Shown piece after piece: positions 31,921 to 41,096 of a stretch of 64,000 nt of DNA (the first letter of the stretch is position 1; the number at the start of each line of letters is the position of its first letter). This DNA is from Flavobacterium panacis (GTDB taxonomy: Bacteria; Bacteroidota; Bacteroidia; Flavobacteriales; Flavobacteriaceae): positions 1 to 64,000 of the forward strand of contig NZ_JANKMS010000008.1 of the NCBI RefSeq assembly GCF_024649945.1. The letters are read 5' to 3'. The position numbers were made by a program, and so were the translations under genes. Below the pieces are notes generated by a model that was given only the letters and a program-made list of their open reading frames with translations, searched no databases and was not told where the DNA came from.

Positions 31921-34614
31921 ATGAAAAAAACTCTACTTTGTTTTCTTTTTTTAGTATTTACAAATTTATTTTATGCCCAAGTCAACTCAATAGAACATTG
32001 TTTTGGGGATAATTATTTTGATTTAACTGCTAACAATTCTCTTTTACTTGGCAATTTAAATCCGGCAGAAACTACTATCAGTTTTCATTTGAGTCAGGAT
32101 GATGCTAATACCAATACAAATGCAATAACACAGCCATCGCTTTATAACAGTTCGGCACCAACTAAAACAATTTATGCCAGAATTGATAATAAAGGAACAA
32201 TTACAACTAATTTTTTCGATTTAAAAATATATAATGTAGCCAATTTTACAACTACAAAAATTGATGTCAGTTGTTATGGCATGAACAATGGTTTTCTAAT
32301 GGTTAATTCATTTGGTGGCAAAGCTCCTTATGCCTTCAAATTAGATGATGGCCCTTTTGTATATTATAGTTCCAATCCAATTGTGACTTTTACTAATTTA
32401 TCGGCAGGAACACACACAATACAAATGAAAGATGCCTTAGGTTGCATTTCACCTCCTACAGCAATAGAAATTCTCCAACCTGTTGTTTTAAATGTATATG
32501 CTACCGTTTCTTCAAACAAACATATAATTGTTACTGCTACAGGAGGATCTGCAGATTATAAATTTTCTTTGGATGGATATAATTTTCAAACTGAATCTTT
32601 TTTTGCTAATCTGCAACCTGGCGATTATACTGTCTATGTAAAAGACTCTAATGGTTGTACAGCCGAAACTCCTATCGTAATTTACCCTCCTCTAACCATA
32701 GCTGCCGATGCTACCATGATTAATTGTAATAATTCAACTGGTACAATTACAGTAACGGCAACTGGTGGTAAACCTTATTATACTTATTCTATCGATGGAA
32801 CTAATTTTAAAAATTCAAATGTTTTTACTGATTTAGCTGCAGGAAATTATACTATAAAAGTTCGTGATGAACTAAATCAACTAGCTTCTTCTACAATTAC
32901 GGTTAATGTTACACCTCCACTTAAAATCGTTCCTGGACTTCAAAATGTAAATTGTTTCGGTGCGCAAGATGGCATGATAACCCTTAATGTAACTGGAGGA
33001 AAAGCACCTTTTACTTATAAACTAAAAAATAGTTCGGGCACCACTTTAGCCACAGAACAGCTACAAAGTTCTACTATATTTTTTACAAGTTTACGTAGCG
33101 GCTCTTATCTCACTGAAGTTACTGATTCCGAAGGATGTGTCGCTCTAATGAGTTTTGATATTACGCAACCTACTCCTCTAAATGTAGAACTATCTATTTC
33201 CAAACCTGTCGATTGTTCAAGTAATGCTACTATCACAACATCGGTAACTGGAGGTATGCAGCCTTATAAATATTCCATTGATGGTATTTCTTATGTTGAC
33301 AACAAAACTTTGACTGATATAGCACCTGGTACACATTCTATTTTTGTAAAAGACCAAAATGGCTGCGTTGTAACTAAATCAATAACTGTTGATGCATATA
33401 ATTTCAGCCTACCTATTATTACTGTAACTCCAATTTCTTGTCTGACTGAAAAAGGATCAATTACTGTTCAGGGAACAAGTGGAAAGATTCCGTATGAATA
33501 CTCCTTAAACGGAATGCCATTTGGATCGAATAACATCTTTAATAATTTAGCTGCAGGAAACTACTCCATTACTGTTAAAGATTCTCAAGGCTGCACAACC
33601 AGCATAACTGCAGTTATCCAATCTTATAGCTACTTAATTGTGGATGTCATCAGAAAAAACGTAAACTGTTATGGAGAAAATAGCGGTACTATTACAGTAA
33701 ATGCAGTAGGAGGAAGCTTTCCTTATAGTTATTCTCTTCAAGACTTAAATGGTCTGACAATACGCAAAGCCCAGCAAAATAATACATTTTTTAATTTAGC
33801 CGCAGGATCTTATGTAACAACTGTAACAGACAGCAGTGGATGTTTTCTACAAACAGCTCCTGTTTATATTACACAGCCAGCTACGCCTTTTATAGCAAGT
33901 GTTACTATCGAAAATCAAACTCTGACTTTTGATGCAACTGGCGGAAGCGATGAATATCAATACGCTATTTCACCCAATCTAGATCAATTTTCGCCAAACA
34001 ACGTTTTCACAGACTTAACTCCGGGTTTCTATAGCGCACTTGTTACGGATAAAAATGGTTGCTTTAGTCTATTTAATATTATTATCGACCCTCCTGCACC
34101 TTCAATTAATGGAAAAACTACTTTAAACGTAGAATTCAAACAAGGCCAAACTTTAGGCGACCTTGTTATCGAAGGTCAAAATATTAAATGGTACAGTACA
34201 CCTGGAACTTCATCAACTGGAAAAACAAACAAAACTGCTGCCGAAACTCCTCTGCCATTATCTACTGTTTTGGCTGATGGTGTAACTTATTATGCTTCAC
34301 AAACTATAAACGGAATCGAAAGTAAAGAGCGTCTTGCGGTAACTGCAAAAGTAAACGGCTCACTTTCTACACCAGATTTTGAATTGACTGATTTCAAGTT
34401 TTATCCTAATCCTGTGAAACATCTTTTAACCATTAAACACAAATCGGTTATTGAAGACATTCAAATTTTTGCTGTTTCGGGACAATCTGTTTTATTTAAG
34501 AAAATAAATAGCACCAATACTGAAATAGATTTATCAAATCTTTCTAAAGGAATGTACATTTTAAATGTGAAAACTGACGGAAAGGAAAAAGCAGTTAAAT
34601 TTATAAAAGAATAA
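31921..34614 (+). CDS. SprB-repeat surface protein with type IX secretion sorting domain
   Basis: The 897-residue protein starts MKKTLLCFLFLVFTNLFYAQ (signal peptide). It carries eight SprB-type repeats (about residues 95-730), each of the form TGGxxPYxYSxDG...FxxLxxGxYxxxVxDxxGC. A linker and a C-terminal type A sorting domain of the type IX secretion system follow (about 820-897, FKFYPNPVKHLLTI, IFAVSGQSVLF, LSKGMYILNVKTDG, KFIKE). SprB itself is the gliding adhesin of F. johnsoniae; this much shorter protein should be secreted and anchored at the cell surface, perhaps as an adhesin. ATG 31921 is preferred because the longer frame from 31882 runs through the promoter. It is 54 bases after the protease gene. 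Confidence 0.9.
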   Translation: MKKTLLCFLFLVFTNLFYAQVNSIEHCFGDNYFDLTANNSLLLGNLNPAETTISFHLSQDDANTNTNAITQPSLYNSSAPTKTIYARIDNKGTITTNFFDLKIYNVANFTTTKIDVSCYGMNNGFLMVNSFGGKAPYAFKLDDGPFVYYSSNPIVTFTNLSAGTHTIQMKDALGCISPPTAIEILQPVVLNVYATVSSNKHIIVTATGGSADYKFSLDGYNFQTESFFANLQPGDYTVYVKDSNGCTAETPIVIYPPLTIAADATMINCNNSTGTITVTATGGKPYYTYSIDGTNFKNSNVFTDLAAGNYTIKVRDELNQLASSTITVNVTPPLKIVPGLQNVNCFGAQDGMITLNVTGGKAPFTYKLKNSSGTTLATEQLQSSTIFFTSLRSGSYLTEVTDSEGCVALMSFDITQPTPLNVELSISKPVDCSSNATITTSVTGGMQPYKYSIDGISYVDNKTLTDIAPGTHSIFVKDQNGCVVTKSITVDAYNFSLPIITVTPISCLTEKGSITVQGTSGKIPYEYSLNGMPFGSNNIFNNLAAGNYSITVKDSQGCTTSITAVIQSYSYLIVDVIRKNVNCYGENSGTITVNAVGGSFPYSYSLQDLNGLTIRKAQQNNTFFNLAAGSYVTTVTDSSGCFLQTAPVYITQPATPFIASVTIENQTLTFDATGGSDEYQYAISPNLDQFSPNNVFTDLTPGFYSALVTDKNGCFSLFNIIIDPPAPSINGKTTLNVEFKQGQTLGDLVIEGQNIKWYSTPGTSSTGKTNKTAAETPLPLSTVLADGVTYYASQTINGIESKERLAVTAKVNGSLSTPDFELTDFKFYPNPVKHLLTIKHKSVIEDIQIFAVSGQSVLFKKINSTNTEIDLSNLSKGMYILNVKTDGKEKAVKFIKE

Positions 34615-34632
34615 ACTTCTTAAAATCCATAA

Positions 34633-34668
34633 AAAAAGGCTTCATATTCTAGATTATGAAGCCTTTTT
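34633..34668. terminator. Bidirectional terminator
   Basis: AAAAAGGCTTCATA (34633-34646) pairs perfectly with TATGAAGCCTTTTT (34655-34668) between the convergent SprB-repeat and MFS genes. Confidence 0.85.
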
Positions 34669-34685
34669 ATTTTTATAAGATCTCT

Positions 34686-35924
34686 TTATTGCTCTATTTC
34701 TATTTTTGAAACGGAATGTTTTTTCAAAGAAAAATAAGCGACAATTGTACTCAATAGCATTAAAACTCCACCCAAAATAAATGGTGCTCCTGCAAATTTA
34801 AAAGGTGCATCATCGTGAGTAAAAAAGTAAAATGTATTGGCCATCATTGGCGGGCCAATAATAGAAGAAGCACTCATTAAACTAGTTAAAGTTCCCTGAA
34901 TTTCCCCTTGTTCACTTGGTTCAACTTTACTTGCAACTACAGATTGTAATGCTGGGCCAGCAATCCCTCCAAGGCAATACGGAATTAAAAACACAAACAT
35001 CATCCAACTTTCAGTTGCAAAAGCGAATAACAACATTCCGATTGTATATAAAGCTAAACCGATGTAAATACTTTTTTCATTTCCAATTTTCGGATTGATA
35101 AATCGAACCAAACCGCCTTGTACAACTCCAACCAACAAACCGATTATTCCTAATGAAATTCCGATCATTCTTTCGTCCCAGTTAAATTGATAAATGGTGA
35201 AGAAACTCCAGTTACTTTGAACGGCATGTGAACCAACATAAAGTAAAAATATTGCAGCAATTAATCCGATTAAAGTAGGATGTTTTCTTAAACCTAAAAT
35301 GGCTCCAATTGGGTTGGCGCGTTTCCAATCAAAAGGTCTTCTGTTTTCTTTTTTAAGTGATTCTGGTAGAATGAAAAATCCGTAAAGGAAATTTACCATA
35401 CATAAAACGGCTGCAGCATAAAAAGGAACTCTAGAACCGTATTGACCTAAAAGTCCTCCAATAACAGGTCCGATGATAAATCCTAAACCAAAAGCAGCTC
35501 CAACTAATCCGAAGTTTTTAGCTCTGTTTTCGGCAGTACTTACATCGGCAATATAAGCCGAAGCGGTTGTAATACTTGCACCAGTTACACCAGCTATAAT
35601 TCTTCCGATAAAAAGCCAAATAATTGTTGGTGAAAATGCTAATAAAATATAATCTAATGAAAATCCGAAAAGAGAAATTAAGATAATCGGTCTTCTGCCA
35701 AATTTATCACTCAAATTTCCAATTACGGGAGCAAAAACAAATTGGGTTATCGCATACGCGAAAGTCAACCAGCCACCTATTTTTGCTGCTTCGCTGATGT
35801 CTCCGTGAATCAGTTCTTCAATCAATTTCGGAATTACTGGAATAATGATTCCCCATCCTGTGATATCAATTAACATGGTTATGAAAATAAAACCAATTGC
35901 CGCAGATTTATCTTTTTGTAGCAT
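34686..35924 (-). CDS. TetA/TCR-type MFS drug transporter
   Basis: The 412-residue protein has twelve membrane helices and the tetracycline/multidrug signature: IDITGWGIIIPVIPKLIEEL, the loop 2-3 motif GNLSDKFGRRPIILIS, and GAAFGLGFIIGPVIGGLLGQYGSRVPF in helix 5. It should be a proton antiporter that exports small drugs; such TCR/Tet-like pumps are chromosomal and common in Flavobacteria and do not imply tetracycline resistance. ATG 35924 (MLQKDKS) is preferred over 35948 because it gives the normal short N-terminus. Confidence 0.87.
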   Translation of the reverse strand: MLQKDKSAAIGFIFITMLIDITGWGIIIPVIPKLIEELIHGDISEAAKIGGWLTFAYAITQFVFAPVIGNLSDKFGRRPIILISLFGFSLDYILLAFSPTIIWLFIGRIIAGVTGASITTASAYIADVSTAENRAKNFGLVGAAFGLGFIIGPVIGGLLGQYGSRVPFYAAAVLCMVNFLYGFFILPESLKKENRRPFDWKRANPIGAILGLRKHPTLIGLIAAIFLLYVGSHAVQSNWSFFTIYQFNWDERMIGISLGIIGLLVGVVQGGLVRFINPKIGNEKSIYIGLALYTIGMLLFAFATESWMMFVFLIPYCLGGIAGPALQSVVASKVEPSEQGEIQGTLTSLMSASSIIGPPMMANTFYFFTHDDAPFKFAGAPFILGGVLMLLSTIVAYFSLKKHSVSKIEIEQ

Positions 35925-35955
35925 AGTAATTTTTGTAAGGTGATGCAAATAAACG

Positions 35956-35986
35956 AAAAAGCCGTCATTTTTAATGACGGCTTTTT
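35956..35986 (-). terminator. Terminator of the 318-aa gene
   Basis: AAAAAGCCGTCATT (35956-35969) pairs perfectly with AATGACGGCTTTTT (35973-35986) around three bases, five bases past the stop codon at 35991. It isolates this gene from the MFS gene downstream. Confidence 0.85.
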
Positions 35987-35990
35987 GATT

Positions 35991-36947
35991 TTATGATGCT
36001 CTTCTATTAATTTCATCATCAGAACTTCCATTCAAATTCTTTATCAGTTTTATTGACACATCAATTAAAGATTCAACGGTAGGCTCTCCATTTTCAAACA
36101 TTAAATGGTCTGTAACATCAATATCTGAACGGATTTTTGTTTTGTCTTTGACATAAAATGTCTTACTCAAACCATTTAAACTTACCACAAAAGAAACCTC
36201 ATCAAACAAATTTCCACAAATATCTACTTGTTGATAATCTAAAAAATCTGTCCGATATAATCTTAACAAATCTGATTTATAATTTTCAGTTCTTGAATTC
36301 TTATTGAACTTTGTTACAATTTCAGAAATCCCATTGTTTGGAATCGTTTCATTATTTTGAAACTGCTCATTAAATGTAGAACTAATACAATTTTTAATCA
36401 GTTTAATTTCCTTTAAATCACCATACTCCATCATTCTATTAATCATATTAAAATCTGGTGCAGATTCCAAAGTTACACGATAATCTGAAAATCCTTTCAT
36501 TCTTAGAAATTCATTAAAAGAATGTTCTAAAACATTTTTGACCCCATGATTCGCTTTCTTTTGAATAACCAAGTAAGCATTTTTCTTGTTTTTAGGAACA
36601 TGTGCAAAAAAGAAAAAGCTTCTACTTTGTAAATCTTTTTCTCTAACATCATAAAGAAGTTGATTTGTGTTACTCTCTTTAATTTTAAGCTTATCTCCAG
36701 TATATGCAAAATCAAATTTGCCATGAATAATTCTACTCGAATCTTCAACTTTTTGTAATCCCTCCAAAGTAAAAGTACGACGATTACCTATGTTATCTGT
36801 GTAGTTTCTGATATTCTCATGAATATATGAGCAGAATTCATTTACTGTATTTAGTAAATCTTCTTGACCATTAAAATAGTTCAAGGTTTGTTTCTCATTA
36901 ACTTTATTTGTAATGGAAACGCGGTAAGTAATTAACTTTACTTTCAT
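35991..36947 (-). CDS. Unknown protein, 318 aa, accessory
   Basis: The protein (MKVKLITYRVSITNKVNEKQ start) is soluble with mixed alpha/beta character. It contains RSFFFFAHVPKNKKNAYLVIQKKANHGVKNVLEHSFNEFLRMKGF. The general layout, an N-terminal strand-rich part, an AYLVIQ...NHGVK...FNEF centre and a C-terminal strand region, recalls single-gene phage-defence or abortive-infection candidates I have seen, but I cannot name a family. It is bounded by its own terminator and an AT-rich upstream region with a CACGTG palindrome. It lies in a pocket unlike the conserved neighbours, which suggests horizontal acquisition. Confidence 0.6.
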   Translation of the reverse strand: MKVKLITYRVSITNKVNEKQTLNYFNGQEDLLNTVNEFCSYIHENIRNYTDNIGNRRTFTLEGLQKVEDSSRIIHGKFDFAYTGDKLKIKESNTNQLLYDVREKDLQSRSFFFFAHVPKNKKNAYLVIQKKANHGVKNVLEHSFNEFLRMKGFSDYRVTLESAPDFNMINRMMEYGDLKEIKLIKNCISSTFNEQFQNNETIPNNGISEIVTKFNKNSRTENYKSDLLRLYRTDFLDYQQVDICGNLFDEVSFVVSLNGLSKTFYVKDKTKIRSDIDVTDHLMFENGEPTVESLIDVSIKLIKNLNGSSDDEINRRAS

Positions 36948-36980
36948 TATCCTTTTTTTTATTTAGTTATAGTATTCACT

Positions 36981-36992
36981 ACTCACGTGAGT
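36981..36992. promoter_or_regulatory. Perfect 12-bp palindrome upstream of the 318-aa gene
   Basis: ACTCACGTGAGT is a perfect palindrome, flanked by TTCAC on one side and GAA on the other, 34 bases upstream of the minus-strand start at 36947. It stands out in an otherwise AT-rich spacer (36948-37178) and may be an operator. No adjacent regulator gene is seen. Confidence 0.4.
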
Positions 36993-37178
36993 GAAATGTT
37001 AAAACCGTATTTGATTTTGGATTATGAAGATTATAATGTATATTTACATAATAATTGAGATGAGATAGTCTCTTATCTTCTTTTTAATTTATAGCCTCCT
37101 ACCGCAATAATTTAAAAAAATCCAAGGGTGTTTATTCACCCTTTTTTTATTTGTTTTTTTCTCTCTCTTCCAATTTAT

Positions 37179-37550
37179 TTATTTACGCTTACTTAAGATG
37201 AAGTAGTAATTATTTTCTACGCTAACCTTTTTTATATCATAAATATTACTTTCATTTTGATATTCTATTTCTCTTTTGTCAAAAATATGCTTCAAATTGA
37301 TGTAATAATAATCTCCTGCTTTTGATACTTTAAAAGCACCTTCATTCCCTATCGAAGGAACCATATATATATTTGTATCGTTTGCATCTCTATCGTTAAA
37401 ACCTATCTTAAAATAAGTTTCCTCGTTTATATCCATAAACGATTTTGCTCCAGATGAAAATCCAAGTTTTCCTGTTTTGTGTATCGAAGCCTTTATTACT
37501 CCGTTCGCACTATTTGGATCTTCAAAATTGATAAAATCTAAAAATTCCAT
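37179..37550 (-). CDS. Hypothetical protein, 123 aa, accessory
   Basis: The protein (MEFLDFINFEDPNSANGVIK start) is soluble and probably a compact beta-rich domain (FSSGAKSFMDINEETYFKIG, NIYMVPSIGNEGAFKVSKAG, DYYYINLKHIFD). I have the impression of a recurrent small Bacteroidota protein of this type but cannot name it or its function. It has a very good promoter of its own (37572-37602) and lies 231 bases upstream of the 318-aa gene, so the two are probably separate units. Confidence 0.65.
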   Translation of the reverse strand: MEFLDFINFEDPNSANGVIKASIHKTGKLGFSSGAKSFMDINEETYFKIGFNDRDANDTNIYMVPSIGNEGAFKVSKAGDYYYINLKHIFDKREIEYQNESNIYDIKKVSVENNYYFILSKRK

Positions 37551-37571
37551 ATCAATTAACTTTTTATTTTA

Positions 37572-37602
37572 CAAATATACGTATTTAAATTTTAGTAAAC
37601 AA
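37572..37602 (-). promoter_or_regulatory. Promoter of the 123-aa gene
   Basis: On the minus strand TTG (CAA at 37600-37602) and TATATTTG (CAAATATA at 37572-37579) are separated by 20 bases, and the -7 element is 21 bases before the start codon. Confidence 0.7.
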
Positions 37603-37736
37603 GTTTTTTTATGGTTTTTTTCAATATTTCAATATAAGCAAATTATTTGTGTATTTATTTGTATTTTTTTACTTGTGTTTTTATTTATTTATTTACTTAG
37701 TCAATGAAATATGCATTTAATCTAATTGAATAATAA

Positions 37737-37776
37737 AAAAATCCCAAATTCCAATTTTAAGGAACTTGGGATTTTT
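37737..37776 (-). terminator. Terminator of the RND efflux operon
   Basis: AAAAATCCCAA (37737-37747) pairs with TTGGGATTTTT (37766-37776). It lies about 50 bases past the RND stop codon, next to GGAATTT-type simple words. Confidence 0.7.
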
Positions 37777-37828
37777 CATTTTGAAATTCCAATTCGGACT
37801 TTGGAATTTCGATCAAAAATTAAAACTA

Positions 37829-40800
37829 TTAATGGGTATGTTTTGGATTAAAACCGTCTTCGCTTAATTCTGTGTGCTCATAATCTGCAACCATTTCAGC
37901 TTCATAGTCGATTTTTTCTCCTTTAGAGAATTTTCTAATGATTTTCTCCATAATATCATAGATAACTGGAACCACAATTAACGTTAGGAATAATGATGAA
38001 ATCAAACCTCCGATAATTACCCAAGCCAATCCGTTTTTCCACTCAGCTCCAGCTCCAGATGCCAATGCAATTGGGAACATACCAAATACCATCGCAATTG
38101 TCGTCATCAAGATCGGACGTAAACGAGCGTGGTTCGCTTGAATTAATGCTGTTCTGATTGATTCTCCAGCTGCTCTACGCTGATTCGTATAATCGACAAG
38201 CATGATCGCATTCTTACACACCAGACCAATCAACATGATTACCCCTAAGATGGTAAAGATATTCAACGTATTGTTTGTTAATGCTAAGGCAAATAAAACT
38301 CCAATGAACGAAAGCGGGATCGCGAATAATACGACAAACGGGTGAACGAAACTGTCATATAATCCAACCATTACAAGGTAAACCAAGATAATAGCGGCTA
38401 ATAATGCGATTCCTAAAGTACCAAAACCTTCTGATTGATTTTCTTGGTCACCACCCCAGATATAGTTAACTCCGGTTGGTTTTTGTAATTTATCTAATTT
38501 TGCCTGCCATTGTGTAACGATTGTTCCTGCTGGTACCCCAACGTTCTGACCTTGTACCGTTACAGAAGCCGTTTTATCTCTACGTTCCAATTTACTTGGT
38601 CCAGAACCTTCAGTAATAGTAGCAAATTGGTTTAATTTAATCTGCTGACCTGCACTGTTGATGAAAATCAAGTTACTAACGTCTGTGATATTTTTTCTAT
38701 CAAATTCGTTGTATTTGATGTTGATATCATATTCGTATTCACCAGCTCTAAATTTACCGTCTGTATTTCCACTATAAGCTGTCTGCATTGTTAAACCAAC
38801 TGTTTGAAGTGTTAGTCCTAAAGCAGCCATTTTATCTCTGTCAACCTGAACGTTGATTTCTGGGTTTCCATCTTCAACTGTTAATTTAATCTCCGTTGTT
38901 CCAGGGATAGTACGCAATTCCGCTTCAGCCATTTTTGCAAATTTCATCGCACTTTCTACGTTTGGACCTGTTACAATCAAACCTAAAGTTGCATCTTCCG
39001 CAGTACCTAAGATACCTACAGGAACCGTTTTTACTTTTGCTCCAACTAATATCTTCTCTAATTTACGTTTTGTCTTAGCTGCGTAAACGTTGGCATCATC
39101 GGTACGGTCTTTTTGTTCGATCATTTTAACATCGATCTCTGCTTTATACGCCGTTGCTTGAGCAGCTCCTAAACCTTCACTGGTTTGTCCCACAGTTGTA
39201 ATCTGGCTGAAAACATATTTCTCTCCTTTTAAGAAAGCTTCTGCTTTTTGAGTCATAAAGTTAGTCTGCTCCAAAGAAGCATCTTTTGGCATCTCAATTT
39301 GTACTAAGAACTCACCACTATCAGATGATGCGAAGAATTCTCCTCCAATGTATCCACCTCCCATTAACCAGAAGATCGTTCCAAAGAACATCACTAAGAT
39401 GATTCCCATCGTTTTGATATAATGATCCAAACACCAGTTTAGTAAATTAGAAATCCAATCTGTAAAACGAGTCAAGTAGCTTTCAAATCCAAGAATGATT
39501 CTTCCAAAAAGATTTTTACCTTCAATATGCTCTAATTTTCCGAAACGTGAAGACAACCATGGAATGATCGTAAACGAAGCTAATAAAGAGAACATTGTTG
39601 ATATAATTACCGTAACACAGAATTGTGTAATAATGTTCGATACCAATCCAGTACTCATTGCAATTGGCAAGAACACCACCACAATTACCAATGTAATCGA
39701 AGTTACTGTACCACCAATTTCAGCAGTACCATCGTATGAAGCACGGATTCTACTTTTACCCATTTCCATGTGTCGGTAAATGTTCTCTAGTACAACAATC
39801 GCGTCATCCACAAGAATACCAACAACAAGAGATAAACCAAGTAAAGACATTAAGTTAAGCGTATAACCTAATAAATAGATTCCGATAAATGTAGAAATTA
39901 ATGATGCCGGAATAGATACCATTACGATTAACGAGTTTCTAATACTGTGCAAGAAGAACAACATTACAAATGCTACCAGAATAACCGCAATTAATAAATC
40001 GTGTACAACAGAATCTGCTGCTTCAAGAGTAAAGACTGTACTGTCTTTTGCTACCTCTAATTTTAATTGAGCCGATTTATAATCCGTTTCTAATGTCTTA
40101 ATTGTTTTAATCAATTGCTCACTTACCGCAACGGCATTCGCATCTGATTGTTTTACAATTTGAAGTACAATCGCACTTTTTTGATCTACACGCGCAATTT
40201 TCTCTGCAATTTTTTGTGTATCCTGAACATCTGCAATTTCTCCTAAACGAACCTGAATTCCGTTTTGAGAAGAAACCACTAAGTTTCTTAACTCTTCAAC
40301 ATTTTTATATTTACCCGCTAAACGGATTAAGATTTTTTGGTTACGAGTTTGGATATTACCCGTTGGGAAATCCAGATTCGAAGTTAAAATAGTCTGTTGC
40401 ACTTGTGGAACTGAAAGTCCGTAACCTTGCATTTTTACTGCATCAAGATTTACCTGAATCTCACGTTCTTGACCACCAATAATATTTACCTGAGCAACCC
40501 CTTGTACACGAGATAAAACTGGAGCAATCTTTTTATCGATCAAATCGTAGAAAGCGGCTTCGTCCATTTTACCATTTGCACCAAGCGTCATAATTGGTAA
40601 ATCACTCAAAGAGAATTTAGTCAATGACGGTGGATCTGCATCATCTGGTAAATCACTCAGAATCGCATTAATTTTACGTTGAGCATCATTCATTGAAATA
40701 TCTACATTGGCAGTAGAAAGCAATGTAATCGATACTACAGAAAGAGATTCATAAGATTTCGAATCAATTTTCTTGATATTTTCAAGAGAGGCAATCGCAT

Positions 40801-41005
40801 CTTCTATTTTCTTGGTTACCGTATTTTCAACCTCACTTGGAGAAGCTCCAGGATAAACAGTTGAAACCGTAATAACGTTGGTTTCGAATTTCGGAATCAG
40901 CTCGTAGCCTAACTGGCTGTAGCTGAACAATCCACCTAAGATTAGAATTGTAAACAGTACAATTACTAACGACGGACGTTTTATGGATATTTCGGCTAAT
41001 TTCAT
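37829..41005 (-). CDS. RND-family efflux pump, inner-membrane subunit
   Basis: The 1058-residue protein has the AcrB/MexB size and layout. It opens MKLAEISIKRPSLVIVLFTI and FIPKFETNVITVSTVYPGASP-type porter sequence follows. The charged proton-relay residues are in helix 4 (LVVGILVDDAIVVLENIYRH) and helix 10 (GLVCKNAIMLVDYTNQRR), and the signature AQRKIN and FGMFPIALASGAGAEWKNG are present. It should be the proton-driven exporter of a tripartite pump with the MFP and TolC proteins encoded just upstream. It is the last gene of the operon; the 91-base spacer from the MFP gene is made of GGCT/TTAAAGC-like repeated words. Substrates are probably drugs or bile-type amphiphiles; not determinable here. 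Confidence 0.93.
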   Translation of the reverse strand: MKLAEISIKRPSLVIVLFTILILGGLFSYSQLGYELIPKFETNVITVSTVYPGASPSEVENTVTKKIEDAIASLENIKKIDSKSYESLSVVSITLLSTANVDISMNDAQRKINAILSDLPDDADPPSLTKFSLSDLPIMTLGANGKMDEAAFYDLIDKKIAPVLSRVQGVAQVNIIGGQEREIQVNLDAVKMQGYGLSVPQVQQTILTSNLDFPTGNIQTRNQKILIRLAGKYKNVEELRNLVVSSQNGIQVRLGEIADVQDTQKIAEKIARVDQKSAIVLQIVKQSDANAVAVSEQLIKTIKTLETDYKSAQLKLEVAKDSTVFTLEAADSVVHDLLIAVILVAFVMLFFLHSIRNSLIVMVSIPASLISTFIGIYLLGYTLNLMSLLGLSLVVGILVDDAIVVLENIYRHMEMGKSRIRASYDGTAEIGGTVTSITLVIVVVFLPIAMSTGLVSNIITQFCVTVIISTMFSLLASFTIIPWLSSRFGKLEHIEGKNLFGRIILGFESYLTRFTDWISNLLNWCLDHYIKTMGIILVMFFGTIFWLMGGGYIGGEFFASSDSGEFLVQIEMPKDASLEQTNFMTQKAEAFLKGEKYVFSQITTVGQTSEGLGAAQATAYKAEIDVKMIEQKDRTDDANVYAAKTKRKLEKILVGAKVKTVPVGILGTAEDATLGLIVTGPNVESAMKFAKMAEAELRTIPGTTEIKLTVEDGNPEINVQVDRDKMAALGLTLQTVGLTMQTAYSGNTDGKFRAGEYEYDINIKYNEFDRKNITDVSNLIFINSAGQQIKLNQFATITEGSGPSKLERRDKTASVTVQGQNVGVPAGTIVTQWQAKLDKLQKPTGVNYIWGGDQENQSEGFGTLGIALLAAIILVYLVMVGLYDSFVHPFVVLFAIPLSFIGVLFALALTNNTLNIFTILGVIMLIGLVCKNAIMLVDYTNQRRAAGESIRTALIQANHARLRPILMTTIAMVFGMFPIALASGAGAEWKNGLAWVIIGGLISSLFLTLIVVPVIYDIMEKIIRKFSKGEKIDYEAEMVADYEHTELSEDGFNPKHTH

Positions 41006-41096
41006 ATATTTTGTTTTAGGCTATAGGCTATAAGCTGCTGGCTTTAGACTTTTTGAAAGGCTTAAAGCTTATTACTTATGGCTTAAAGCGGTACAA
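41006..41096. repeat. Spacer built from reiterated GGCTATA/GGCTTAAAGC words
   Basis: The gap between the RND and MFP genes contains GGCTATAGGCTATAAGC and later GGCTTAAAGCTTATTACTT followed by another GGCTTAAAGC. Such low-complexity word arrays recur, with different words, in other intra-operon gaps of this window (47080-47118, 50579-50618, 61619-61765). Confidence 0.6.

Noticed and set aside
34686..35924. MFS pump as an acquired tetracycline-resistance gene
   Set aside because: No mobile-element signs, codon use looks native, and chromosomal TCR/Tet-type pumps are ordinary in Flavobacteria.
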